Shown: positions 1-10,554, counted from the stretch's first letter. The stretch: 64,000 nt of DNA from Parelaphostrongylus tenuis (GCA_019055375.1 JAHQIW010007135.1:62001-126000); one strand, 5' to 3'. Program-made: numbers and translations. Notes: generated from the sequence alone by a model not told the origin.

Positions 1-150
1 TGGATTATCTCTCTCGCAATCAGTCATCTGCTCCTCTATTTCTAATATGACATGATTTCCTTAACAATAATGCAGAAAATGTGGGTATTCTGAGTACGCT
101 CCAGCACATATCCATATTCTGTTAGCTGATGTTATATTTTGAAAACCTAC

Positions 151-959
151 ATTCCATAGCTGCGGATGGGTTGATAGTCACAGTCATGCATTTCAAAGGC
201 TCATAATCAATCTGAACCGTTAGCTGACTCAAAATGCTTGAGATTATCACATCAGAAAGACCTGCGCTACGACCTTGTTGTTCGAGCACAGCAGTGATCT
301 GAAAGACGGCTTTCATCTAGTACTAAGGTTGATATGGAAGTGTCTTCACAAACTCGCGGCATGCACAAAATGTGTTGAGTCCGTAATCATCGACAGATTC
401 CTAAAAACTTATGCTCACCTTTCCACCCTTCATGGAATCATAATGAAGAAATCTACAGCTGGGGACGCATGAACTTACTGTTTGCATCACGAGACGAGAT
501 ACGAACGATTTAGCCTCACCAGAAGTAGTTGCAATGCCACTAGAGAGTTGAGCATGGGCACTAGTTGAAGCAGTGTGAACCATGGTCGTTGGTAATTTGA
601 AGCCGCTCACAGTGAAGTTCCTCGTCGTTGCTGAAACACATTTTGGCACGTTTTGTGATGTGGAAGAAAAACTAAGTTCACTCTTTTCAGAGTACCAGTT
701 TAAAACTGATTTTTTCTTCACATATTACAATTTACCACCCTAAATCTTTTCGCTATTACGTTTTAATTGCGGCAGTTCGTGAGTTGACCAAGTATTGAAT
801 TTTACACTTCCGACCAAGGCTTAGAATTTTATTTCAAAATGCAAATTTTGAGTAAAATAATCTCCATTTATTACCTTGACCTTGTGGTATCACTCCACAT
901 TCAAACACTATCGCGACCTTGGCTAGAAGCGAAATTAGAAGAATTGATAGTCTCTCCAT
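151..959 (-). CDS. Secreted protein of unknown function, copy A (exons 1-3; 3' end outside window)
   Basis: Three exons read on the minus strand: 875-959, 479-630 and 151-298. Exon 1 starts at the ATG at 957-959 and encodes a hydrophobic signal peptide (SILLISLLAKVAIVF) followed by CGVIPQGQ. It ends in phase 1 before GTAATA. Exon 2 follows acceptor TTTCAG, encodes NFTVSGFKLPT and SFVSRLVMQT, and ends before GTAAGT. Exon 3 follows TTTCAG, encodes LSQLTVQIDYEP and ends in phase 1 before GTAGGT. Phases and lengths (85, 152, 148 nt) match copy C, so this looks like a real gene whose exons 4 and 5 lie to the left of the window. About 128 residues are present and no stop or frameshift is seen. The product is probably exported, since it has a signal peptide and no later membrane segment. 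I recognise the family only as a nematode-type secreted protein and assign no function. Confidence 0.72.
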
Positions 960-989
960 GTTTGAAAGACTGCTGATTATGGCTCTAAA

Positions 990-1385
990 AAGGCATTATT
1001 GGTCCTTATTCTTCGTCTTTATGGAGAAGTACTCGGCTTTGGTCAGCCAAAAGCACATTTTATAGAGCAAGACAACGCCAGACCGCACACTGCCAAAAAG
1101 AGTAAAGACAAGTATGATGGATGGAAAGGTGTAGAGGTTCTGCCGTATCTCGCCTGTAGTCCAGATTGCGCTCCAACCAATTCTGGTCTTTTCCAATCAA
1201 TGCAAAACTTTTTAAAGAGTCACCGATTTGAATCGTTTGATTGAGTCGAAGAAGCACGTCGGAAGTAAAACGATGGTCTCCATTTTGATGAATAGTCATA
1301 CTGTTTTGCTTGGAATTCATGCATAAATTTTCGATATTTTCCAAGTGCCCCATATTTTCCTTCCAACTTAGCAGAATAATACGAA
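990..1385 (+). pseudogene. Mariner transposase C-terminal fragment
   Basis: An open stretch at 999-1244 contains the mariner C-terminal signature: FIEQDNARPHTAK around the second catalytic Asp, then SPDCAPTNSGLFQSMQNFLKS, where mariners have PDLAPTDYHLFRS. The third catalytic Asp (TDY) reads TNS, so that residue is lost. The N-terminal half is missing. The trailing sequence with TTGGAATTCATGCATAA near 1310 recurs at about 13,143, so both remnants are 3' ends of the same subfamily. It sits about 30 bases upstream of the copy A start codon, as an insertion into that gene's 5' flank. Confidence 0.75.
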
Positions 1386-2210
1386 AAAATGTATCTCATC
1401 TCTCCAATGAGAACATACCGAAAATGTAACCGAACAAAAACTTCACTAGATGCGCTTTTCGTTAGGTGGGTTAGGGTTTATATTTTGTTCCCACAATGCC
1501 ATTATGCGCAGACTCAAAATCCCGCCCCTCAGAAAATAAGGAAATGCAAATTTGAGAAAGCGCCATCGCTACAAATGTGTTGTGTGAGGAAATCTGCCAA
1601 AAAATATATCGAACGAGAAGGTGAAAAGGCAATATTTGGTGCTAAAGTTTTCAACAGTAAAATTCCAGGAAGCGGAAATTAGTGTATACAATCTATATTG
1701 CCATTAGTGTTGTCATTGGAGAGCTCGACGCGGAGCGCAATGGAAACTTCTACACAATTCACTCAGTGGTTCAGGAACGGAAAATAATTGGCTTCAAGAA
1801 TCCTAGGGTATGAAGAAACTCAGAGAGGAACGGATTCAGATTTATATTAGAAAAAAGAATCACATTTGTTGCACAGCCCCGGCGTGAAGTGGAGTAAAAT
1901 GTCTATTTATGCAGTTATCATTATATTGTAAGGAGAAACGAAAGGAGAAGTTTCTAAGAACGCGAGTGGATGTGACTATGAGTTGGAAGTTCTTTGAATG
2001 ACTTTCTGAACATCCCGAGTTTTCAATGAAAGTAGATGTATATGAACAATTGTTGGTTTCTCATAATTTCATCACGATGCGCAGATAAAGGAAAATTTGC
2101 CTTTGTACATTTATGCAGCCCAGTATCATTTATTCGCGCAAGTCTTGCATAAACTTTTCTGATTTAACCCATTTACGCAGTTGTTTACGGAGATCGTTGC
2201 AAATTTCGCT
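1386..2210. repeat. 5' flank block of duplication unit A
   Basis: No gene is seen. By eye the stretch aligns with the regions upstream of the other copies. AACTTCACTAGATGCGC near 1440 matches AACTTCATTGGATGCGCC near 24,291. The part around 1905-1965 (AAGGAGAAGTTTCTAAGAACGCG) matches 24,810-24,860 and 35,225-35,265. The part around 2045-2200 matches 16,110-16,200 and 35,360-35,480. It is non-coding flank carried along with the secreted-protein gene. Confidence 0.55.
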
Positions 2211-2790
2211 CTGCTGTTCTCATTTTGAGAGTGCTTGATCTAGTTCATTCAGCACATATAATTCAGGATAATCAGAGCTTTTCATTCAGAACAAAAATTC
2301 AAGGCAGCCATTTTTTGATCCTTCTGAAAGAACACTTTTTCAAACTGTGCCGAACACAATCTCAACAACTCGGTTCTCGTTAACTGTCAAACTTGAGGCA
2401 ACGTTCACATAATTATTGTGGAGCATACGATGGCTGGCTAATGGTTTTTAGAGAAAAGCTAGCTATGGCTGATCTTCAAGTGAATTAGAGATTGTTTGAA
2501 CACCATTGCCACAAGGCGGCTCTCATAACGGTAATGATCGCAGTACTACGTGAAGTTAAAGGTCTCACTTATACAATGTCTCAACAAGAATCCTACCATT
2601 CGGGTCATTATGAAGTATGCTTTTCCGGTCTTGTTGATGAAAAGGGAAAGCACCTCGTGCTCTATAAATTTATCGGCCATGTTACTAAATTTCCGTGAAC
2701 GAATGGCGATGAATAAGCAATTCCGTGATGTATCAGTTCTCGTCATAACAGTTTCGTGTTGTTCGAGTTGAAACGCTGGACGGCGAGTGA
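2210..2790 (+). repeat. Conserved upstream repeat block, copy 1 of 5
   Basis: A sequence of about 0.55 kb found five times in the same orientation (also 10,555-11,160; 16,230-16,680; 25,225-25,700; 36,880-37,455). Landmarks are a 5' part with GAGTGCTTGATCTAGTTCATT, CTCATAACGGTAATGATCGC at 2522-2541, and a 3' part with CAGTTTCGTGTTGTTCGAG. Copies 1 and 2 are the most similar. Short open frames across it are not conserved between copies, so it is probably not coding. Four of the five copies lie upstream of a copy of the secreted-protein gene. Confidence 0.7.
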
Positions 2791-3127
2791 TATAGTGACG
2801 GTATTGTTATAGTACTTTTGTTACGATACTCTGCGGGAAGGAGGAAGTCAGCCAGTACAAGGAAAATTTCGTTCTCCGCAGATCCTTAGCGAGGGATCGT
2901 AGGATTGATTAAAATCAACTACCAAAACAGTGAGACGAGGGTTTAACTTCCGCCCAACGATCAAAACTTTGCTTATTACTCGGCCTTATTTATTGATATC
3001 TGTAGCATTACATCATTGCTGCGTGAGAGTTAGAATAAAGAAATCTCGTCCAATTCTCCTGAAGACTGGTTATTCATCCATTCATGTGAAAGGGGCATGA
3101 GTCGGTTCTGTTGGATTATTCTTTATA
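2791..3127. other. No gene seen
   Basis: AT-rich spacer between the upstream block and the mariner. I see no coding potential or repeat match here. Confidence 0.4.
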
Positions 3128-4356
3128 TTAGGTCTCCAATTAAGTTTTTGACTTGATCCAAAAATTCAAAAATTTATTTTACCAAGTAATTGAAAGTATC
3201 AGATAACATTAGTTGAAGTATTCGCCGTCTGTCTGGATGCAATTCTGCCAACGCTGCAGTAACAAATTAATTCCGCGCTCATGAAACTTATTATTCGTCG
3301 ATGCAAACCACCAGTCATATCTCGACTCAAGATAGTGATGTCTCCAAACGCCGCTTCTTCTTGTCCATCCAGTGCTTCAATAATCTGAAGAGATGGAAAT
3401 CGGGCGTAGGCAGATCTGGCTCATACGGCGGATGATCCAGTGCTCCCACTCCAAATCGGTCAACTTCTTCCTTATTTCCTTGGCAACGTGTGGCTTTGCA
3501 CTGTCTTGAAGCATAATGAGTTAGCGACGGCGGTGACGTGAACGGTGCTTGATTGTAACGGTCCATTTGCTGACAATATTGCTCAGCGTTTCAGGGTCCG
3601 CCTGGCTTTCAACATGTCCTAATGAATCCGTCCACTTCTGTCCCAGAAAACAATCAACTTTGCTTTTAACGCAAATCGATTTGGTCTATAATCGAACCTT
3701 GCTAAACTGGTGATTACCACCGATTTGGGCGACGCTGACTTTTGAAGAAGATCCACTTCTTTTCAATGGTGGCAATTCTGTTCAAGGAAACGAAGAGCTG
3801 CGATGACGACGAAGATGAGCTTGCGCAATCTACTTTCTCTTGTTTTTTGAGCTTGTGTGAATCGTGCGGAATCCCACAGCAGTTGCGCCATTTCTTGCCT
3901 GAATCTCTCAAAATCTTCCGGATCTGCTCACCTAAACATTGGAAATCATTGACCAAGTTTTTGCTTGATAAAGTCGGATGTTCTTCAATCGCTCCAGTGA
4001 TTGCTTCTCGATCAACTACACACGGTCTTCCGGATCTTGGTTGATCGGCCAAAACAGTATCTTCATTGCGAAAGTTTGTGAACCATTCATACGCAGTAAT
4101 TCTACTCATAACTTGGCGGCCTTTTGCACGATTGGTGTTGTCAAATGCAGTTGGAAAATTGTGCCCCAATTGAAACTGGTAAAGCAATAAGTTGCGAATG
4201 GCTTCCCGTGACGGCTCCATTGTTGGACAAGTATGTGCCAAAATATACCAAACGATGGGCAAGAAAAATATGCTTAATATAGATAATGAAAAAATTGTTT
4301 TTGTGGGAAAATTTTCATTTTCTGGATCAAGTTCGGAAACATAGTTGGAGACTTGA
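3128..4356 (-). mobile_element. Mariner-family DNA transposon with both terminal inverted repeats
   Basis: The left end reads TTAGGTCTCCAATTAAGTTT and the right end, reversed, reads TCAAGTCTCCAACTATGTTT. Both continue into ACTTGATCCA and an A-rich stretch, giving imperfect inverted repeats of about 45 bp. Each end is flanked by TA (3126-3127 and 4357-4358), the mariner target site duplication. The 1,229-bp length is usual for the family. The transposase gene inside is on the minus strand and broken. A related 3' end occurs at 30,143. Confidence 0.88.
3235..4220 (-). pseudogene. Mariner transposase, inactivated
   Basis: The likely start is the Met at 4218-4220, opening MEPSREAIRNLLLYQFQLGH, the usual mariner N-terminus. 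A helix-turn-helix region follows (AYEWFTNFRNED, RSGRPCVVD), then EQIRKILRDSGKKWR. The first catalytic motif, normally DEKW, reads EKKW, so the first Asp appears lost, and a stop follows at 3714-3716. In another frame, about 3450-3520, LQDSAKPHVAKE retains the second Asp. After a further shift, PDLPTPDFHLFR retains the third. Around 4000 the middle region also departs from the family. At least two frame changes and a stop make it nonfunctional. Family mariner transposases are about 345 residues. Confidence 0.82.
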
Positions 4357-4359
4357 TAG

Positions 4360-4935
4360 CCAAGATAAGAACTGCTCCGTCATAGATTTTTCAAGGCATG
4401 GAATAAGATAGCACTAAGAATCCATCATTATGAATAAAATGAATTCTAACAGGACAATTTAGTTGTTGGTAAAACATTTACATCGAGTTGTAAAGCTCTG
4501 TCTCTAGGTGCAACATCCGCTTACTAGAATTCTCAACGCAATGGGAAGAAAAATGGAAGGTTTTAAAGAACGCTAAGATGACACTAAACCGATTCCTCCT
4601 TACTCACCTTGTAAAAAGTTTTAAGTTAGAATAAAGATGGATGTTTATAGAGCGTTATCAATTTCATGTCATGTTTTTACGGTGGAGACCGAACAAAATT
4701 TCTTATTATTCAGTTCGTACAGTAAAGCCCCATATCATTTTCGTAAAGCCTGCAAATTAATTCATGATACAACTTAGCTCCGGAGATGCTTGAGAATCGA
4801 TCATCATAGATTTTTAGAATATTGTTTCCCTATTGTTTTCAATGGTTTTCAACGTAATGAGAGGAGAAACGGAAGGTCCTTAAGAACGCTAAGATAACAC
4901 TAAACCGAGGCCTCTTTACTCACCTTATGAAATGT
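4360..4935. repeat. Two partial copies of the unit flank block
   Basis: Two similar pieces lie in tandem, about 4485-4620 and 4840-4925. Each contains AAGAACGCTAAGAT and ACACTAAACCGA. Both resemble the flank block at 24,750-24,870 and 35,165-35,270. The stretch 4625-4760 resembles 24,905-25,030. No associated gene copy is found next to it, so it is a stray or rearranged part of the duplicated unit. Confidence 0.5.
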
Positions 4936-5810
4936 TCTACTCGTTTTCAGCTTTTCAAAAGTACCCAATGAAGCAGAGACGATGTTAAAGGACTTGAACG
5001 AAGCGGGAAAATGAGATCGGATTACGTATCAATAGGACGAAGACCCAGTACATGAAGAACCCATGGTGCAATGGTAATCATGTCGAAATAAATGGTTTTC
5101 TGATTGCAGAAACCACCCCGCATGTGTACCTTTGGACGTTTACTAAACATGGAAAACAACTTGAAAGAGGGATCTAGATAGAAGAAGGAGAGCAGCATGG
5201 ACCGCATTCTGGCCTCTTAATGAAGTCACCGACCAGCTAACGGACCCAAGAGTTTGTGCTCATCTTTTCACTTCAACGGCCCTCCTGGCGCTTTGCTATG
5301 CAGCTGAGACGTAGGGTGATACTTTGATTGCGTCAAGACTGCTAGGAACAACTCACAAGACGCTTGAACGATGTCTTTTCAAATTGAGTTGGCGTACACA
5401 ACATCTAGACGGCTGTGTAGCTCAGATCTTCAAAGTCTATCCCATCTTGGGGACTCAGAGATCTATACATCTATGGCGAAACACGGCTGGGCCGGTCATA
5501 TACTGAGAAGAACGAACGACAAATGGACGAGAAAACTGTAGAGTGGATTCCAAGACATTGTATGCGTCCTCGAGGACGACTACCTACACGCTGGGCCAAG
5601 TGTTCGCTAAAAGAATTAAGAAGCTGTACTCGCAGCTCTCAATTTTTCTCAGATCACGGTATGACACTCGCAGTAGCCGCCATGCTCATATTAGACCACC
5701 GCCATGGACGACTGCGGCGCAGCAGAGAGACGAATGGAATATGTGCTGGGATTCGCGCAATCAGTGTAAGCGGACCACTCAAGTATCAAGTAAGCAAGTA
5801 TCCTAATTGA
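4936..5810 (+). pseudogene. Decayed RTE-like reverse transcriptase C-terminal fragment
   Basis: Read across several frames, this shows the region downstream of the FADD motif of an RTE-clade reverse transcriptase: a LKDLNEAGK-like stretch (about 4985), a KTQYMKNPW-like stretch (about 5037), then ALCYAAET near 5290-5310. After that come SRLLGTTHKTLERCLFKL, the WIPRH segment (about 5540) and the terminal RDEWNMCWD (about 5735-5760). Many frameshifts and stops are present. Its sequence differs clearly from the RTE element at 48.2 kb, so it is a second, older RTE family. The 3' part at 5523-5810 stays open in one frame. Confidence 0.7.
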
Positions 5811-6119
5811 AGGAGGTCGATTCGGGTAATTCAATCTTCAAAAATTCATATACAGCTTGGAATTTTATCTAAAATAACAGTTCAATGCAAATAATGCTGT
5901 TTTTCTAGGAGAAGAACTGTAAATACATCATTAAATACGATTCCCACATCGTCGTCTGTCAAAAATTAGAACTGTTCACTTGTTTGCAAAATTAGTATGC
6001 AAAATGCGATGGCGCGGAAATGGTATTTGGAAAACATTTTGCTGATGGTTACTGTAATTATTGATATTCTGATAAGCACTTATTGTTTCTTTTTTATGTA
6101 TTTCGCTTCGAGTGTTTTT
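5811..6119. other. No gene seen
   Basis: AT-rich spacer with no open frame of note and no repeat that I can match. Confidence 0.4.
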
Positions 6120-6600
6120 TTAAGAGCACTGTTCAAATTCCAATATGCCTGATAATCATTATTTGAGCCACGCATGTCAGTGGTCTGTCAAACAGGGCTG
6201 ACTTATAGAGCCCGATACACATGTTTCGATCTTGCGATCTCGTCAGTCGGGCAGTTACCCTTTCTCGTCTTTTGCTAATCTCTGTGGGTGCTCCAGTCCC
6301 CACACTAAGAGTTAGCGGTGTTTTACACTCGATTGCTCTTCATATATTGAATATACCAGCCAAGAGCAATCCAGTGTACAACACTCTATGTTCGGTGAGA
6401 TTTTCACTGGACATAGAGTGTAAAACGTTCGTCGGTCTAACTCTTAGTGTGAGGACTGGAGCACCCACAGAGATTAGCAAAAGACGAGAAAGGGTAACTC
6501 TCCGACTGACGAGGTCGCAAGATCGAAACACGTGTATAGGCTCTATAAGTCAATTAGTCAATTTTTCAGTTATTTCATTCATTTATATATGAATATTTTA
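6120..6600. repeat. Foldback (long inverted repeat) element with nested palindromes
   Basis: The arms 6200-6330 and about 6412-6551 are inverted copies with only scattered mismatches. Both include the segment GTGGGTGCTCCAGTCC, followed on the left arm by the CACACTAAGAG sequence. Inside lie two smaller hairpins: GATTGCTCTT with AAGAGCAATC (6331-6371), and ACACTCTATGT with ACATAGAGTGT (6380-6422). The outer left flank 6125-6175 (CAAATTCCAATATGCCTGAT, then TTATTTGAGCCA) recurs at 9.9, 10.3, 28.8, 44.5 and 52.3 kb. Open frames across both arms are mirror images and are not genes. It is a non-autonomous foldback or MITE-like element. Confidence 0.85.
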
Positions 6601-6934
6601 CAAGAAACATTTCTATCCATGCTGAAATCACTAGCATTTGACATATGGATGCGTTCGCACGTTGGTTCAACTTCATGACATTGATGAGTGCTAAGATGAA
6701 TGGATGATGAATGTTCTGAGGTTTAAAAGATGAAAAAAGTATAAAAACACATAGCGCCTCCTCCACGTTATCGAGTAGCTTTACGCATCGATAAGTTATC
6801 ACTTCTACATAAAGCAGAGTGCTTGTCTGCACAAAAATTTTTGTCCTAGACTCAATCGACTTTATTATGTGTTGCTCTGCTGATCAATTAAAATTCATTT
6901 ACTTGACCGTTTCTTGCGATGTTATAATCTTATA
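6600..6934. other. No gene seen
   Basis: AT-rich spacer between the foldback element and the first SINE. Nothing in it can be supported. Confidence 0.4.
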
Positions 6935-7160
6935 ATATACACAATAATGCGGAGTGCTCATGCAGAAACATTTGCTTCAGCCGGGATTCGAACCCAGATC
7001 TCTTTCTTTCCGGGAGCGCGTGCTGAACCGTTGCACCCATCGACTCTCGCTTGGCAAAGCACTCTTTTTACGTCACAACGCGTTATCTGTCAACAGCCAA
7101 CCGTCGACGGAAATCTTTTTGCAAAGCACTCCATAATTAGGTATATTACAAGATTATAAC
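6935..7160 (-). mobile_element. tRNA-derived SINE, family S1
   Basis: On the minus strand an A-box-like GGGTGCAACGGTTCAGCACG is followed by a B box GGGTTCGAATCCCGG (6981-6995), the internal polymerase III promoter arrangement of tRNA-derived SINEs. The body upstream (GACGGTTGGCTGTTGACAG, then CGCGTTGTGACG) recurs in other S1 copies at 7.7, 26.0, 37.7 and 38.8 kb. It lacks a tRNA fold, so it is not a functional tRNA gene. Confidence 0.75.
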
Positions 7161-7189
7161 ACCGCAAGAGGCGGTCAAATAAATGATTT

Positions 7190-7345
7190 TCAACTGATTA
7201 TTGATACCAATATCTTTCAGCACAAATGGGCTCAATGCCGATAGCTGCTGCCCCGGCAGACCGTCCACGGTTCGCTGTTGACAGATAACGCGTTGTAACG
7301 TAAAAAGAGTGACGTGCAAAACGGGCTCTGCTGATTGCCATAACT
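7190..7345 (+). mobile_element. SINE S1 head fragment
   Basis: Contains the S1 head (CTCAATGCCGATAGCTGC, then GCTGTTGACAGATAACGCG and AAAAAGAGTGACGT) but no A or B box, so it is a truncated copy. It faces the S1 copy at 6,935-7,160 in opposite orientation, and the two share a stretch of about 35 bases around the GTTGACAGATAACGCGTTG motif. Confidence 0.6.
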
Positions 7346-7689
7346 TAGGCGAGCACATATAGAATTTCATTTTTATTCTATCTTGTGCAAGAGTACGTTT
7401 TGACCTTCTTTTCTCATTAGTAGCCTAAACATAAAGGAATAGACTCTGAATTACTTAGAAGACCTGTAGAGTGAAAAGTTGGTCCTACGCTATTGTGACG
7501 ACAGCTCACTGCATGACAAGTGATACGATCACCTGACGTTTCAGTGATTGAAAGTCGATTGCTTATGGCTGGTAAATCGAATAATGATACCTTTACATGA
7601 ACATACAGAATTTCTTTTTTATTTTATCGCTTCTAGTGGCGGCGTGATATCACAATCATACCCATTGTGTAGAGTGACATGCATAACTC
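7346..7689. other. No gene seen
   Basis: AT-rich spacer. The segment 7640-7680 (GGCGTGATATCACAAT) resembles the tail of S1 SINEs elsewhere. No coding sequence. Confidence 0.4.
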
Positions 7690-7935
7690 TAATAGATATT
7701 GGGTATTAGGCTGCGTCAGCGTGACTTGGTTCAATGTCGATAGCGACTACTCGTATCCGTTGACGGTCGGTTGCTGATAGACATATGCGTTGTAACATTG
7801 AAAGAGTGATGTCAAAACAGACGTCGGTAGTGCAACGGTTCGAGTACGCGCCCCCGGATAGGATGATATTCGAGTTCGAGTGCCACCTGGCATAAGTCTT
7901 GCACATCTTTCTATATCAGTGAATACCCTCATATT
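7690..7935 (+). mobile_element. tRNA-derived SINE, family S1
   Basis: A near full-length copy. The head has GCGTGACTTGGTTCAATGTC and GTTGACGGTCGGTTGCTGA. An A-box-like GTAGTGCAACGGTTCGAGTA follows at about 7829, then a B-box-like GAGTTCGAGTGCC at about 7875. The same order of blocks is seen at 25,985, 37,730 and 38,825. Confidence 0.75.
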
Positions 7936-8930
7936 GACTCTTTTTTTAACACATTGTTTAAAAGAATATAACTAATCAAAACGGCATAATAACTGAGATG
8001 TATTGTTGTAAGCAAAGTCTCAAAAAAAATTCCAATATAAACTTGCTGAGGAATATTCAAAGCTTCTGAATAATGTAAGTGAGCTGGACTCTTGCTTCAT
8101 CGTCTCCAAACATTTGAATTCAAGCATTCCCACAATTCCTAGTTGGAAATTTGCTGGACGGTATTTCTTTCGCATTGGCTGAACTTCCCTGTCTTTGTAA
8201 AACATTGTAATGAAGGAATGTTGCGATCACAGTTGAGTAGTTATTCTGATGCAACATGGAACCTCTATGAAAAGAAGTGAAACAGCACGAAACCGCTTAC
8301 TCGTATTTATTCAGCAATCACAAAACATTCGTAAGAGGGCCGATGGTTTTACATCACCATCTTAGCTTCCGCTTTGTCATCAACCGGAAAAGAATGGATT
8401 ATCATGCTCCGGATGCTGAGTTCCTTTCTAAGGAGTCGAAAATGGGTGAGACCTCTAGCTTTACGTAGTACTTAGATCACCGTCCTCCTCGGAAAGAAAA
8501 TGACTACCTGATGCACTCATATGGAGCCGGAAATGGGCACATAGTAGGAAACATAAATAGTGACAAAAGATTTATAAAAATGGCTAGTTATAAAAAAATT
8601 AATCAGCGGTTTCATGGTTACCGAATGAATACGATTTTTTTACACCTTGTAGATATCAAGAGATTCTCTAGTATGATTCACTGCCTCAACACTTCAAGTT
8701 GGATAACATGTGGCTTTTGTAACCTGAGACGGTTCTCTATGACGAGTACGACAGAGTTTACACATGCCTTACGAAGGCCAGTGGTTAGCAAAAGCTAACG
8801 GAGAAAATCATGAGGGCTCAAATTCCGCCCTAAGCTCAAGGTTTTGTATATCACTCGACATTTTTAAATACATAAATATAACACCGTAAGACTGTTAAAA
8901 TTCAGTAAAACAAAAAGTTCTTATAGGATT
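7936..8930. other. No gene seen (about 1 kb)
   Basis: Short open frames at 8277-8468 and 8511-8798 on the plus strand show no recognisable motif and no flanking exon signals that I could join. I do not call them genes. Confidence 0.35.
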
Positions 8931-8934
8931 TATG

Positions 8935-8970
8935 TATATATATATATATATATATGCATATATACATATT
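8935..8970. repeat. (TA)n microsatellite
   Basis: A TA dinucleotide run at 8935-8955, continuing imperfectly as ATATATACATAT. Confidence 0.9.
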
Positions 8971-9924
8971 TCAATAGCTGCAAGCTTAACTGAAATTTGA
9001 TGCCGATATGTGCTTGCTCGATAAACCCCGTTCATGGCTGGTTGCTGACGGCTTTGATAGCTGAAAGCTTTGAATATCGCTCAGATATATTGTTGTAATA
9101 TCATTGCATTGCTAGGAAAACGATGATATTGAGAGAATTTATGCCAAGTGCAGAGAGTCTCAGCAGCCAAAATAATACCTCAGACTATTTGCTTTTATGA
9201 TAATCGATGTCTTCTCTCAATGTTGTGATGATCCCTCAATATTGCTTAATAGAAATGACACTGAGATATAGCCTTAACCATTGCGGAAGGCATACGTGAA
9301 TTAATTTTGCAAATGTTTCCAGACCTGTTACGATCTTAAGAACAGCCATCGCTGGGTAATCAAATCAAGTTCGATGTGAATGAGCTCTTGCCGAGGATAG
9401 TGTCCCTTATAAAAGCTTTACATCTCTGAACATTTCTACTGATGTTGGCTACTCAAAAAAACAGTTGAGCACTTTAGTGACCAAGAAAGGTGTGAAAAAA
9501 CGTTAACTGGTAAAATTTCTTCACGGTTACAATGAAATTTGATTTGTGTGAATTCAATCTCCTTTCAGATACCACGTAGTGACGAGTTTTTGAAGAGACA
9601 TCGAGCACCCACATACTTCTCATCTGAAGGCTTACTGGCAGCTGCAGTCTTTCGCACTGGCAGAAATTTGTCGGCTTTCTAAATTACCATAGTGGAAGTG
9701 CAAAAGAAGTGCTATGGCAATATTATTCGTCAGTCAGCTGTTCAAATGGAAAAACGTGGGACTACTTAATCATCTTAAATCAGCCTTCATAAAATAATTC
9801 GTAACAGGGACGATGATTTTTCAGCTCCGCCAATGCTTTCAATTTCTCAACACCAAATGCCAAACATGGTTTATTACACTGTTTGCTTCTGATAATTTCT
9901 TAAGACTACGCTCAGATTTCGATA
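8971..9924. other. No gene seen; short S1 SINE head remnant
   Basis: 8985-9080 resembles the head of S1 SINEs (AACTGAAATTTGATGCCGAT, then GGCTGGTTGCTGACGG). The rest, about 0.85 kb, shows no gene or repeat that I can support. Confidence 0.4.
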
Positions 9925-10330
9925 TATTTCATAACTATCATTTGAGCCAACATGTCATGTGGTCTTTAAATAAGTTCTTGCACAGTTCGATCAAATAGTA
10001 ATTATAAGACATTTGAAATTTCGAGCGTGGCTTTTAGAAAACACACGAAACAAACGGTATAATGTTCTCAAAACTCTAGCCAAAAACATTTGAGTGTATG
10101 ACACTGCCAGTCTCATAATTTTCCACAAGACGGCAATTGTGCAAATCGTTCGTCGTCGCCTACTCTTGGTGTGGGGACTGGAGCACCCCGGGAGAATTGA
10201 CTAAAGACGAACGGCATGCTTGATTGACGAGGCTGTTCAAGGTTGAATCACGTGTGCCGGACTGTACAAGAGTCTATTAACGGACCACATGACATGTTGG
10301 CTCAAATAATAATCATGAGATAGACTATTA
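9925..10330. repeat. Foldback element, second copy, with long terminal inverted repeats
   Basis: The left end (about 9938-9970, TTTGAGCCAACATGTCATGTGG) and the right end (about 10,280-10,310) are inverted copies of about 35 bp. Internal GTGTGGGGACTGGAGCACCC at about 10,170 matches the right arm of the 6.2-kb foldback. GAAATTTCGAGCGTGGCTTT at about 10,015 matches the conserved outer flank at 28,830 and 44,585. Confidence 0.75.
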
Positions 10331-10554
10331 CGTCCTGAATACCAGAATTCTCACAAACGTATTGGAAGTAAGTGAACTATACACTTTTGAATAGAACTTT
10401 GATCACTATTGTAATGGAACTTTCATGGCAAAAAAAATGCGCCCTACAATACTTTTATTCACAAAAGGAGCATTTATCAAAGTATTTTTCAAAAGTCAAG
10501 TCAATCATTCGCATACTTCGCACTAATTTTCTGAAAAAATTGCAAATTTTGCAA
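10331..10554. other. No gene seen
   Basis: AT-rich spacer, with a short plus-strand open frame (10,372-10,569) that has no recognisable motif. Confidence 0.35.

Noticed and set aside
2492..2698. 68-codon frame in the first conserved upstream block
   Set aside because: The frame is broken in the other four copies, so the conserved block is unlikely to be coding.
6221..6592. 123-codon frame and its mirror 63-codon frame
   Set aside because: They arise from the inverted arms of the foldback element. The same peptide appears on both strands, as expected of a palindrome.
6975..7050. Possible tRNA gene
   Set aside because: A clear B box is present but no acceptor stem or anticodon arm can be formed. 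The same sequence recurs at several loci as a SINE.
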